The position numbers were made by a program, and so were the translations under genes. Positions 1 to 4,961 of a stretch of DNA of 21,080 nt are shown here, in pieces (position 1 is the stretch's first letter; every line of letters starts with the position of its first letter). Source of the stretch: Methanobrevibacter sp. (GTDB taxonomy: Archaea; Methanobacteriota; Methanobacteria; Methanobacteriales; Methanobacteriaceae); the NCBI GenBank assembly GCA_017652345.1, contig JAGCBE010000317.1, positions 1 through 21,080 of the forward strand. Direction: 5' to 3'. Below the pieces are notes generated by a model, which saw nothing but the letters and a program-made list of their open reading frames with translations, searched no databases and was not told the DNA's origin.

Positions 1-129
1 AATGGAGCTGAAGCCCCCGCCATTTCAGTAAAAGTTGATTTCGATGAAGATGACGATGATGATGATTATGATTACGACTATGATAATGATGATTATGAAG
101 ATTTGAATTACGAGGATGAGGAGGATTAA
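1..129 (+). CDS. 3' end of a protein with a long acidic Asp/Tyr tail (partial)
   Basis: Only the last 42 residues lie in the window; the 5' end is off the left edge. Frame 1 is open from base 1 to the TAA at 127-129. The first dozen residues are ordinary (Ala/Pro, then a short beta-like stretch), and the remaining ~28 are almost all Asp, Glu, Tyr and Asn. Acidic C-terminal tails occur on many phage DNA-transaction proteins, single-strand binding proteins among them, but nothing here identifies the protein and the tail lacks the usual SSB ending. Its last codons carry the AGGAGG (119-124) that serves the next gene, so the two are co-transcribed and probably coupled. Confidence 0.75.
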   Translation, partial: NGAEAPAISVKVDFDEDDDDDDYDYDYDNDDYEDLNYEDEED

Positions 130-132
130 TTA

Positions 133-456
133 ATGCCAACAAGAGACCATATTGATCCAAAAAGAGTTGATATTAATCTAAGTGAATTTAAAAAGACGCT
201 GGATGAAATTTTTGAAGCCAACAAGAGAGCGCAAGAAAACAGGGAAGCTGTTAAAAATTTTGTTGACGAAATGAATAATGAAATTATCCCCGAAGCTGAG
301 TTTGTGGTTAGTTCGCTGATCCCCGTATATGCATATCATAAAGAAGTTGAAGCTGCAAAAATGATTTGGAGATGTTTTGAGCAAGTCGCCGCTTTGGATG
401 ATCCAAAAGTGAATGCCATCATTGCGCTTGAAATCCAGAAATTAAAAAAGAGATGA
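133..456 (+). CDS. Hypothetical helical protein, 107 aa
   Basis: I do not recognise this protein. The ATG lies 8 nt after the AGGAGG at 119-124, which is inside the end of the preceding gene, so the start is well supported. The sequence is charged and predicted mostly helical: an amphipathic N-terminal helix (about residues 16-50, rich in Glu, Lys and Asn), a short hydrophobic stretch (about 56-67) and a basic C-terminus ending KLKKR. It has no signal peptide and no Cys pair. It sits between the acidic-tail gene and a 152-residue gene on the same strand, forming a three-gene tail of an operon that enters from the left. Confidence 0.85.
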   Translation: MPTRDHIDPKRVDINLSEFKKTLDEIFEANKRAQENREAVKNFVDEMNNEIIPEAEFVVSSLIPVYAYHKEVEAAKMIWRCFEQVAALDDPKVNAIIALEIQKLKKR

Positions 457-469
457 GGTAAAAAATAAT

Positions 470-928
470 ATGCCGACAAAAAAGATATATGAATTAATTC
501 TGGTTGATCCTGTGTGGGACAACTGGGAACACATGGGCTGGGTGATTAATTTAAAAGACGCTGCCCCCAAGTTTAGAGATGTCGTCGTGGATACGTTGGT
601 TGAAGCGATAAATGATGGGGCTGTGATCATACGTGAATACGATAAGAAAGGTCAATTGCCTGCGGAGAGCGTTGAAAAAGTTGTTGTAATGCCAGATGAT
701 TTCATCCAAGAATACGCGAGCACTTTCTGCATGTGCATCGATCGTCCGTATGTGACAATTGAAGAGCTGGTGGACGAATGTCTTCCTGGCTGGGAACTAG
801 AAAAAATGTACGACGGTGACTGCGGGCTTTGCATCCGTGGGTTCATCCATGAGTGGCCTATTGGCGTCGCTGATCGTCTAATGGCGTGGGAAGATGCTGT
901 GGGCGCTTTTGAAAAAATGGAAGACTAA
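470..928 (+). CDS. Hypothetical protein with clustered cysteines, 152 aa
   Basis: I do not recognise this protein. It starts at an ATG 13 nt after the previous stop, with a modest GAGG upstream. Like the preceding protein it begins MPT. The N-terminal half is alpha/beta with two Trp-rich strands. The second half has Cys at about 87, 89, 105, 119 and 122 (CxC and CxxC spacing), which could bind a metal, but the spacing matches no zinc ribbon I know. Its G+C is visibly higher than the minus-strand genes to the right. It is the last gene of its transcript: an intrinsic terminator follows 18 nt after the stop. Confidence 0.85.
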   Translation: MPTKKIYELILVDPVWDNWEHMGWVINLKDAAPKFRDVVVDTLVEAINDGAVIIREYDKKGQLPAESVEKVVVMPDDFIQEYASTFCMCIDRPYVTIEELVDECLPGWELEKMYDGDCGLCIRGFIHEWPIGVADRLMAWEDAVGAFEKMED

Positions 929-945
929 GAAAATAAGAAATTTAG

Positions 946-972
946 GAGGTCGAAATCGGCCCCTTTTTTTTT
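946..972 (+). terminator. Intrinsic terminator ending the left plus-strand operon
   Basis: GAGGTCG (946-952) can pair with CGGCCCC (957-963) around an AAAT loop, with one A·C mismatch and one G·U pair. Nine T residues follow at 964-972. The position 18 nt after the stop of the 152-residue gene fits the 3' end of that transcript. Confidence 0.7.
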
Positions 973-978
973 ATAAAA

Positions 979-994
979 AATCTCCCCCCAGATT
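979..994. repeat. Small inverted repeat with a C6 loop
   Basis: AATCT (979-983) and AGATT (990-994) are perfect complements flanking CCCCCC. The ten bases TCCCCCCAGA (983-992) recur exactly at 1583-1592 in the convergent junction. It has no assigned role; it lies between a terminator and a promoter. Confidence 0.45.
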
Positions 995-1011
995 AGAAAA
1001 AAAATATCCCC

Positions 1012-1033
1012 TCATTGAAAATGTCATTGAAAA
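1012..1033 (+). repeat. 10-bp direct repeat just upstream of the -35 box
   Basis: TCATTGAAAA occurs at 1012-1021 and again at 1024-1033, with a 12-bp period. It ends 4 bp before the -35 hexamer at 1038. This is a plausible binding site for a regulator or an A-rich upstream element, but no binding protein is known. Confidence 0.45.
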
Positions 1034-1037
1034 AAAC

Positions 1038-1066
1038 TTGACAGATAATTTAAAATGTGCTATAAT
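1038..1066 (+). promoter_or_regulatory. Consensus SigA/sigma-70 promoter with extended -10
   Basis: TTGACA (1038-1043) and TATAAT (1061-1066) are separated by exactly 17 bp, and TGC precedes the -10, giving the extended TGN motif. Both hexamers match the housekeeping consensus 6/6. Transcription would start near A1073 or G1074. It drives only the GTG-started gene at 1222, because terminators flank this unit on both sides. The match to the host consensus implies strong transcription by host polymerase without a phage factor. Confidence 0.9.
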
Positions 1067-1072
1067 ATAATT

Positions 1073-1221
1073 AGGCTCAGGAAAAGTGCGTTAAATCGCG
1101 AATTACGAAAATTGATCCCCCGACCCTAACACGAATACCCCCAAGTATAGTTATGTGTCGTAATTCGCTCGTACGCGCGTTCTGTGCAGGAAAAATCGCA
1201 TTTTGCGAGGAGGTAATAATC
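1073..1221 (+). promoter_or_regulatory. Structured 5' leader of the single-gene unit
   Basis: The leader of about 150 nt contains a perfect 11-bp long-range inverted repeat (1098-1108 with 1158-1168). The 49 bases between the arms include C5 tracts and a small ATAC...GTAT hairpin (1135-1148). A second hairpin, TCGCA/TGCGA with a TTT loop (1196-1208), abuts the AGGAGG at 1208-1213, so folding could affect ribosome access. I recognise no riboswitch class. A regulatory role is inferred from length and pairing only. Confidence 0.5.
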
Positions 1222-1539
1222 GTGGCTGATAAAAAACAAAATTCTGCAGAAAATTTGACCCTCCCAGATGTGTTTAGATCTAAGATCCCAGCTTGTGATC
1301 AGGAGACAACTATTAACACTTTTAGGGATGATGATTATGCCGTCGTATATACATGCGACAATACAATGCTTACTAAATTGCGTAGACTCCAGAAAAGTAA
1401 CCCCCAAGCTTATCAGGTTGTTAGGGTGTTTAAGATGGGAGGCGAGATCTCTGGCGTTGAAGTGAAGTTTCCAAAGAAATTACTGTCCTTCAGAACTGGA
1501 GGAAAACTCTTTGGAGACGAAGAAGAGGTGGATGAATAA
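1222..1539 (+). CDS. Hypothetical phage-type small protein, 105 aa (GTG start)
   Basis: The GTG at 1222 sits 8 nt after a perfect AGGAGG (1208-1213). The longer in-frame ATG at 1153 would place the ribosome site and leader hairpins inside the coding region, so it is rejected. The protein has a charged N-terminus, a central alpha/beta part (YAVVYTCDNTMLTKLRRL, about residues 41-58), a strand-rich part leading to FPKKLLSFR and an acidic tail. The order 'Y-T-C-D, helix, strand, K-x-L-x-SFR' resembles small hypothetical proteins I have seen in Firmicutes phages; that is recollection, not a search. It is the only gene between two terminators and has its own strong promoter, so it is probably made early or constitutively. 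Confidence 0.85.
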   Translation: MADKKQNSAENLTLPDVFRSKIPACDQETTINTFRDDDYAVVYTCDNTMLTKLRRLQKSNPQAYQVVRVFKMGGEISGVEVKFPKKLLSFRTGGKLFGDEEEVDE

Positions 1540-1557
1540 TCATCCCCTCTTTTTTTT
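1525..1557 (+). terminator. Intrinsic terminator overlapping the end of the 105-aa gene
   Basis: GAGG (1525-1528), a bulged T, then GGATGA (1530-1535) pair with TCATCC (1540-1545) and CCTC (1546-1549): ten base pairs around an ATAA loop, followed by eight T residues (1550-1557). The TAA stop (1537-1539) is in the loop, so the last codons of the gene form one arm of the terminator. Confidence 0.88.
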
Positions 1558-1583
1558 ACGCCCAAAATTTTACGCCCAAAATT
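1556..1583 (+). repeat. Exact 14-bp tandem duplication
   Basis: TTACGCCCAAAATT occurs at 1556-1569 and immediately again at 1570-1583. It begins in the T-tract of the preceding terminator. Probably a slippage product; no function evident. Confidence 0.7.
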
Positions 1584-1601
1584 CCCCCCAGAATCGCTTT
1601 A

Positions 1602-1790
1602 AACCGCCAGCTGAAATATTCTATGGGGCCAGACCCCGAGTCAACAGACGCGAAAAAAATGCCCCCGCCGAAAATAAAAAAGGCCCCCGAAAATAAAAAA
1701 AATCCCCCACCCGCCAGAAAAAATTTTTTTTACTCCCCGATTTTAACCGCGTCGAATTCGACCCCCTTAAACCGCCAGCGAACCGCCAGC
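1602..1790 (+). repeat. Four direct copies of CCGCCAG (iteron-like)
   Basis: CCGCCAG occurs in the same orientation at 1604-1610, 1711-1717, 1772-1778 and 1783-1789. The first and third copies sit in an exact 13-bp repeat, TTAAACCGCCAGC (1599-1611 and 1767-1779). The last two form a tandem AACCGCCAGC with an 11-bp period, about one helical turn. Near matches CCGCCGA and CCGCCTA lie around 1666 and 1857. This is iteron- or operator-like, but no replication gene is nearby. Confidence 0.6.
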
Positions 1791-1792
1791 TT

Positions 1793-1828
1793 GGGGGAAA
1801 AAGGGGCCCCTTTAGGGGAAAAAGGGGG
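1793..1828 (+). other. Putative G-quadruplex (four G4-5 tracts)
   Basis: G5 (1793-1797), G4 (1803-1806), G4 (1815-1818) and G5 (1824-1828) are separated by loops of 5, 8 and 5 nt on the plus strand. The middle loop contains CCCC, so the segment can alternatively form the palindrome AAAGGGGCCCCTTT. Either structure could stall polymerases at the junction. Confidence 0.55.
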
Positions 1829-1840
1829 CGCGCGCCCTTT

Positions 1841-1884
1841 AAGAAAAAAATACCCCCCGCCTAATAAAAAAATACCCCCTCAGG
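1841..1884 (+). repeat. 22-bp imperfect tandem repeat (A7-TA-C5/6)
   Basis: The units at 1841-1862 and 1863-1884 share AA-x-AAAAAAATACCCCC with one mismatch in the first 17 bases and then diverge. Part of the homopolymer-rich junction; no function evident. Confidence 0.55.
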
Positions 1885-1888
1885 TATA

Positions 1889-1944
1889 AAAGGGTGGGAA
1901 GGGGATAAAAAATATACCCTTGGGGGTATAGGGTCCCACTTTTT
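1889..1944 (+). terminator. Possible second plus-strand terminator
   Basis: GTGGGA (1894-1899) pairs with TCCCAC (1934-1939), enclosing the nested TATACCC/GGGTATA hairpin, and T5 follows at 1940-1944. The stem is interrupted by large internal segments, so this is weaker than the upstream terminator. It could catch plus-strand read-through before it enters the minus-strand genes. Confidence 0.4.
1907..1930 (-). terminator. Intrinsic terminator for minus-strand transcription
   Basis: On the minus strand TATACCC (1930-1924), loop CCAA, GGGTATA (1919-1913) is a perfect 7-bp stem followed directly by six T (1912-1907). It lies about 150 bp past the last minus-strand stop and is the best-formed end for the long operon. 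Confidence 0.72.
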
Positions 1945-2018
1945 CTATTTAGGAGTTTCCCCAATACTCCTTTGACAAAATTGAAATTTAATTTTTCAAT
2001 TCTGTGAAAGAAGTATTG

Positions 2019-2070
2019 AAAAAACAATGGAAGTGAAGCCCCTTTTTACGGCAAGGGGCAAGCCTTCACT
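2019..2070 (-). terminator. Bipartite hairpin after the last minus-strand gene
   Basis: On the minus strand AGTGAAG (2070-2064) pairs with CTTCACT (2038-2032) and CCCCTT (2058-2053) with AAGGGG (2044-2039). A 5-nt bulge sits on the first arm. Six T (2024-2019) follow 7 nt beyond the stem. It starts 7 nt after the last gene's stop, so it is probably a first, leaky terminator or an RNA 3'-end stabiliser ahead of the one at 1907-1930. Confidence 0.65.
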
Positions 2071-2076
2071 CATAGA

Positions 2077-2223
2077 CTAACGTCTACGGCGGTTCCAAAC
2101 TGCGAAGTCAATCGCGCCTCCGATGATGCAATATAGACAAACCCAAAGCATTACTGCTCCAAGTGACATATCACATGCGAAGACAAGAAATAGGATTAAA
2201 CCTATTAAGCCTAGCCAGAACAT
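2077..2223 (-). CDS. Small two-helix membrane protein, 48 aa
   Basis: The ATG at 2223 lies 8 nt after GGAGG, which is encoded in the last codons of the upstream gene. A longer frame reaching back inside that gene is rejected. Two hydrophobic helices (about residues 2-17 and 20-42) are joined by CDMS, and the C-terminus is NRRRR, suggesting a cytoplasmic basic tail. I do not recognise the family. Its neighbour is also a membrane protein, and the two form the 3' end of the operon. Small two-helix phage proteins include holin-like and superinfection-exclusion proteins, but there is no lysin next to it, so no function is assigned. Confidence 0.75.
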   Translation of the reverse strand: MFWLGLIGLILFLVFACDMSLGAVMLWVCLYCIIGGAIDFAVWNRRRR

Positions 2224-2224
2224 T

Positions 2225-2479
2225 TTATTCACCTCCTTTATTATTATTTGAGTTGTAACGTTTATCGTAGTCCGCTCGGTCCTTTTTCGGGACATAGATA
2301 TTATATCTACCAGATTTACGATCTTCTTCAATCTGTTTAGCTCGTTGGCTATGTGGATATTTTTTCAGAGTTTCTTCATCTCTACGATAATATTCTCCTT
2401 TAAACATCGCAATTGTACCAATGATATTAAACAGTAAGATTGGAATACCAATAACTAAGAAATAAACTAAAACATCCAA
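2225..2479 (-). CDS. Single-pass membrane protein with charged tail, 84 aa (TTG start)
   Basis: One hydrophobic helix at the N-terminus (about residues 3-26) is followed by a highly charged, Lys/Arg/Asp/Tyr-rich hydrophilic tail. The only usable in-frame start ahead of the helix is TTG at 2479. An AGGAGG lies upstream but about 13 nt away, longer than elsewhere in the operon, so translation may be weak. The next in-frame ATG would delete most of the membrane helix. Its C-terminal KGGE and stop encode the ribosome site of the next gene, two bases downstream. Family not recognised; an N-in/C-in anchor with a cytoplasmic tail is likely. Confidence 0.7.
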   Translation of the reverse strand: MDVLVYFLVIGIPILLFNIIGTIAMFKGEYYRRDEETLKKYPHSQRAKQIEEDRKSGRYNIYVPKKDRADYDKRYNSNNNKGGE

Positions 2480-2500
2480 CTTTGATACTTACCCTCCTTT

Positions 2501-3022
2501 CTAAAGAACTTTCAAAACTTTACCAATTTGAATGGTATGAGTTTTACAATAAGGACATTTCGCTGCTTCTACACGGTTCATCCATCTAGGAGCACGGGCA
2601 AATTTCCATTCATGGTGGCAACATGTACACCACGCATGATATTTGTACTGTTTTGGAGCATAAGTTTGAGAACGTTCATAATTGTTTGTCCTTTGAACAT
2701 GAAGCCCATAGGTCTTATTAACTATAGCAGCTCGTTTTTTCCATTCTCCTTTGTGACCTTGACCAAATACATCAGGATAAGAATGGATAAGTTCGTGAAC
2801 AACAACATTTAGAATATCTTTAGGTTGAACAATATCTTTATTAATAGCTATTTTATAAAAGTCAGTAGAAATTCTTTTACAATAACCATTACGAGATTTT
2901 CCTTTATTGGATACAAAAGAAATTGTTTGAGAGATAGGCCATAAAGCATCTACCTTTTTATAACCATCTCTCATAACATCTGCAACTTGTTTTGGAATTG
3001 AAGGATCAATATGAAAACTCAT
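2501..3022 (-). CDS. SprT-like zinc metalloprotease, 173 aa
   Basis: The HELIH motif (His76-Glu77...His80) with His90 in GHKGEW gives the HExxH zinc site and third ligand of SprT/Spartan-type metalloproteases. The C-terminus holds a zinc ribbon: C132-x2-C135 and C156-x2-C159. The length, about 170 residues, is typical of the bacterial SprT-like family. Eukaryotic Spartan degrades DNA-protein crosslinks; bacterial and phage members are less well studied, so protease chemistry is well supported and the substrate is not. The ATG overlaps the upstream stop as TAATG, with GAGGAGA before it. It is one of the few recognisable enzymes in the operon. Confidence 0.9.
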   Translation of the reverse strand: MSFHIDPSIPKQVADVMRDGYKKVDALWPISQTISFVSNKGKSRNGYCKRISTDFYKIAINKDIVQPKDILNVVVHELIHSYPDVFGQGHKGEWKKRAAIVNKTYGLHVQRTNNYERSQTYAPKQYKYHAWCTCCHHEWKFARAPRWMNRVEAAKCPYCKTHTIQIGKVLKVL

Positions 3023-3237
3023 TATTTAATCTCCTCTTCTAACAATCTGTGTGAAACGAAATGACCAGCACATTCCCAATAAGTTACTTCTACTTTATAA
3101 CCTTCTGATTCTGGAAATTTCTCTTTTAAAAGTTTAAATAACTTTTTAGCTGAAGACTCGCTTGTAGCGCTTCTTTCAGCTGTCGCGAAAACGAATTGGC
3201 CATTTTTAGAAATATTAATTTCATAATATGATTGCAT
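3022..3237 (-). CDS. Hypothetical small alpha/beta protein, 71 aa
   Basis: The start is the ATG at 3237, 8 nt after GGAGG; a longer frame starting at 3261 would bury that site. Predicted fold: beta hairpin (residues 3-22, YYEINISKNGQFVFATA), a Ser-rich turn, one Lys-rich helix (about 27-41), then a strand with a Tyr-Trp-Glu-Cys motif (EVTYWECAGHFV). Similar 'YYEI..S.NG' small proteins are, from memory, common hypotheticals in Clostridia phages and integrative elements. Its TAA overlaps the ATG of the SprT-like gene, so the two are translationally coupled. Confidence 0.83.
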   Translation of the reverse strand: MQSYYEINISKNGQFVFATAERSATSESSAKKLFKLLKEKFPESEGYKVEVTYWECAGHFVSHRLLEEEIK

Positions 3238-3254
3238 GTCTTCCACCTCCCTTT

Positions 3255-3488
3255 TTACCAATAATAACTTTCAATTTCGTTAACATAACCAATTTGATCA
3301 AACTCATAACCTTTGTTCTGAAGATATTCCTGCATTTCTTCAAAATCACTTCTGAAACTAGGGTCATCATTTTCAAGCATTTGATTTTTGTGAGCTATTG
3401 CATTTCTAATCTCTTCTTCTGGGGCATTTGTTTCAACTAAAAAATTAGTATCATCATCAAACAAATTAATAATTCTTGTGTCTTCCAT
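3255..3488 (-). CDS. Hypothetical acidic protein, 77 aa
   Basis: The ATG is preceded by AGGAGAG. The protein is very acidic (Asp/Glu-rich around residues 11-30 and 40-56) and mostly helical, with two predicted helices (about 24-40 and 46-60) and an aromatic C-terminus ending SYYW. It has no cysteines, signal or membrane segment. Acidic small phage proteins can mimic nucleic acid or bind basic host proteins, but nothing specific is seen here. It follows the 173-residue gene by one base. Confidence 0.8.
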   Translation of the reverse strand: MEDTRIINLFDDDTNFLVETNAPEEEIRNAIAHKNQMLENDDPSFRSDFEEMQEYLQNKGYEFDQIGYVNEIESYYW

Positions 3489-3489
3489 T

Positions 3490-4011
3490 TTACTCTCCTT
3501 TCACATAGTCTTTATAATATTTGTTGATTTCATCTAAAGTATCAAATAATAATACATCTACATATTCAGCATCGCCATCATATATATAAAGCATTATTTT
3601 ATTTGTGTTTTTATATTCACGAATTGCAGCGTAAACAGCAAAATATAAACGAACTAATTCTTGATTATCAATATAAAAATTTTCAATTGGATCATCACCA
3701 TCATCTCTTGATGTTTGCCAAGGTTCTGTTAAAAACTTCTTATAATTGTCCATATGAGAGTTGAATATGAAATTTCCTTTTTGATCAAAACGAGAATCTA
3801 ACACGTGATAAAGCATACCCGCTTCAAATTGAGAAGCGAATTTATTCCAACCTTCATCTGTAATAAAATTTTTTCTAAAATTTGAAGTCCAACAATCTTT
3901 TGTCTTAAAATCAATAACACCAAAACTACAATAAGGATAACCAGGATATTGGTTAGATTCCAATACCCTGATTATATGTTTGATTTTTCTGAATTCTTTA
4001 CGAGTTCTCAT
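3490..4011 (-). CDS. Hypothetical protein, 173 aa
   Basis: The start is taken as ATG 4011, one base after the upstream TAA; an upstream in-frame TTG (4041) would overlap the previous gene by 29 nt. The ribosome site is weak (GGAAAA), so translation probably depends on coupling to the upstream gene. The N-terminus is basic (RTRKEFRKIKH). The middle carries aromatic strands and a hydrophobic helix around residues 118-132, and the C-terminus has a strand DAEYVDVLLFDTLDE then a helix. Family not recognised. Confidence 0.8.
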   Translation of the reverse strand: MRTRKEFRKIKHIIRVLESNQYPGYPYCSFGVIDFKTKDCWTSNFRKNFITDEGWNKFASQFEAGMLYHVLDSRFDQKGNFIFNSHMDNYKKFLTEPWQTSRDDGDDPIENFYIDNQELVRLYFAVYAAIREYKNTNKIMLYIYDGDAEYVDVLLFDTLDEINKYYKDYVKGE

Positions 4012-4012
4012 G

Positions 4013-4480
4013 TTATTTTCCAATCTTAATAATATTTTCAAATTTTACATTATATACAGCAGAAGCATGACTTTCCATTTTCTTTTCACCAACGACAGCA
4101 AGAACTTCTTCTTTGCTAACTTCTCTGCCTTGTGCATCATAATATCTAGTAGCTACTACATCAGCTCCAGAATCTGGATGCTCAGGAGTACATGAAGAAA
4201 TACGAAGATAATAAGAAGTACCAAGATATTCACCTGTTTTCTTGTCTACCTTTGTGTGTTCAATAACAAGATTCTCTAAGCCTGGAAGATAATGTCCATA
4301 AGGTAGAGGACCTGTTTCTTTATTTGCATTAATACTCATATGAGAATAATCAACACCAAGTCTAATTACCATATCTGTTACCTTACGATAACCTTCACCT
4401 AAATCTTTTTCTTTTGTGAAATTGATATAACGTCCTTTCACAGCTTCCTTTACTTTTGCAATAATTTCGTCGTTTGTCAT
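4013..4480 (-). CDS. Hypothetical protein, 155 aa
   Basis: A strong AGGAGG precedes the ATG. The N-terminus is an amphipathic helix (residues 1-17). The central part alternates strands and turns, including VIEHTKVDKKTGEYLGTSYY, which reads as a long beta hairpin, followed by a conserved-looking stretch of charged and aromatic residues. The C-terminal end returns to strand and helix. It has one cysteine and no membrane segment. Family not recognised. The stop is one base before the start of the next gene. Confidence 0.83.
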   Translation of the reverse strand: MTNDEIIAKVKEAVKGRYINFTKEKDLGEGYRKVTDMVIRLGVDYSHMSINANKETGPLPYGHYLPGLENLVIEHTKVDKKTGEYLGTSYYLRISSCTPEHPDSGADVVATRYYDAQGREVSKEEVLAVVGEKKMESHASAVYNVKFENIIKIGK

Positions 4481-4499
4481 AGTTTTAATTCCTCCTTTT

Positions 4500-4961
4500 C
4501 TATTTTTTTAAACTATTATAAACTTCTACAGCTTCTGCAACTGTTTGAGTCCAGTCACCAAGATATTCCATTTTAGAAAAATTATTATCTTTAAAAATAA
4601 AATCTTGATGTTTATCTTGCGCTTCTATTTTTGCAATTTGTTTAATTTTTCTTGCAAACCATTTCTTAATTTCTTTGTCTGTTTGTGAAAGAAAAGGATT
4701 GAAAAGCCATCTTGTTGGGAAAGCTCCTGATCTTTTACAATTAAGATTAGAGACCCTAATTTCTACTTTGTGATTATTTGGGTTTTTTAGTATATCTACA
4801 AAATTCCAAAATTTTTCATAATAATAATTATTTTCACCTAGTCCGTCAGACAACTGAGCCACTACAGATTCAAGGATCTCATAGGCACTATTACCTACGA
4901 GATCCGTATCTACTAAACGGGTATTCTGAATACGCATATTATAATATTCTTGTTTTGTCAT
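4500..4961 (-). CDS. Hypothetical basic protein, 153 aa
   Basis: The ATG overlaps the TAA of the displaced AP2 frame as TAATG, with GGAGA upstream. The presence of this overlap is one reason to believe the AP2 segment is, or recently was, translated into this gene. The sequence has a helical N-terminal half, a basic middle (CKRSGAFPTRW; KKWFARKIKQIAKIEAQ) and a helical C-terminus. A short WARK/KIK-type basic helix could bind nucleic acid, but there is no recognisable domain. Confidence 0.82.
   Translation of the reverse strand: MTKQEYYNMRIQNTRLVDTDLVGNSAYEILESVVAQLSDGLGENNYYYEKFWNFVDILKNPNNHKVEIRVSNLNCKRSGAFPTRWLFNPFLSQTDKEIKKWFARKIKQIAKIEAQDKHQDFIFKDNNFSKMEYLGDWTQTVAEAVEVYNSLKK

Larger units (their letters stand above)
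1558..2018. other. Gene-free convergent junction rich in C/G and A runs
   Basis: No ORF here has a ribosome site or ordinary residue composition; the open frames are Pro/Lys-rich by-products of C and A runs. From 1558 to about 1790 the plus strand is dominated by C5 tracts alternating with A runs. From 1793 it gains G4/G5 tracts and palindromes: GTCGAATTCGAC at 1751-1762, AAAGGGGCCCCTTT at 1800-1813, GGGCGCGCGCCC at 1826-1837. Further inverted repeats lie at 1951-1956/1966-1971 (AGGAGT/ACTCCT) and 1982-1989/1997-2004 region (AATTGAAA/TTTCAATT). Plus- and minus-strand transcription converge here. Possible roles are multiple termination, a replication origin or terminus, or a protein-binding locus; none is proven. 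Confidence 0.7.

Noticed and set aside
470..928. Zinc ribbon in the 152-aa plus-strand protein
   Set aside because: Only CxC, single C and CxxC with about 15-residue spacing; not the paired CxxC of a ribbon, so recorded as a loose cysteine cluster only.
1153..1221. Longer ATG start (1153) for the 105-aa protein
   Set aside because: No ribosome site; it would bury the perfect AGGAGG, the leader hairpin and part of the long inverted repeat in coding sequence. GTG 1222 is preferred.
1511..1889. Two overlapping open frames (1511-1696 and 1623-1889) on the plus strand in the junction
   Set aside because: Pro/Lys/Asn-rich translation from C and A runs, no ribosome site, and the first starts inside another gene. 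They are artefacts of composition.
1973..2005. Possible plus-strand promoter with TTGACA at 1973-1978
   Set aside because: The -10 at 17-bp spacing is TTCAAT, only 4 of 6, and it would read into the 3' hairpin of the minus operon. The TTGACA is part of a longer inverted repeat.
1839..2027. 62-codon open frame on the minus strand past the last gene
   Set aside because: Its translation is Phe/Leu-rich noise across repeats and terminators, with no ribosome site.
2077..2331. 84-codon extended start for the last minus-strand protein
   Set aside because: It lies mostly within the upstream gene; the ATG at 2223 has an AGGAGG at the correct distance and the product begins cleanly with the first membrane helix.
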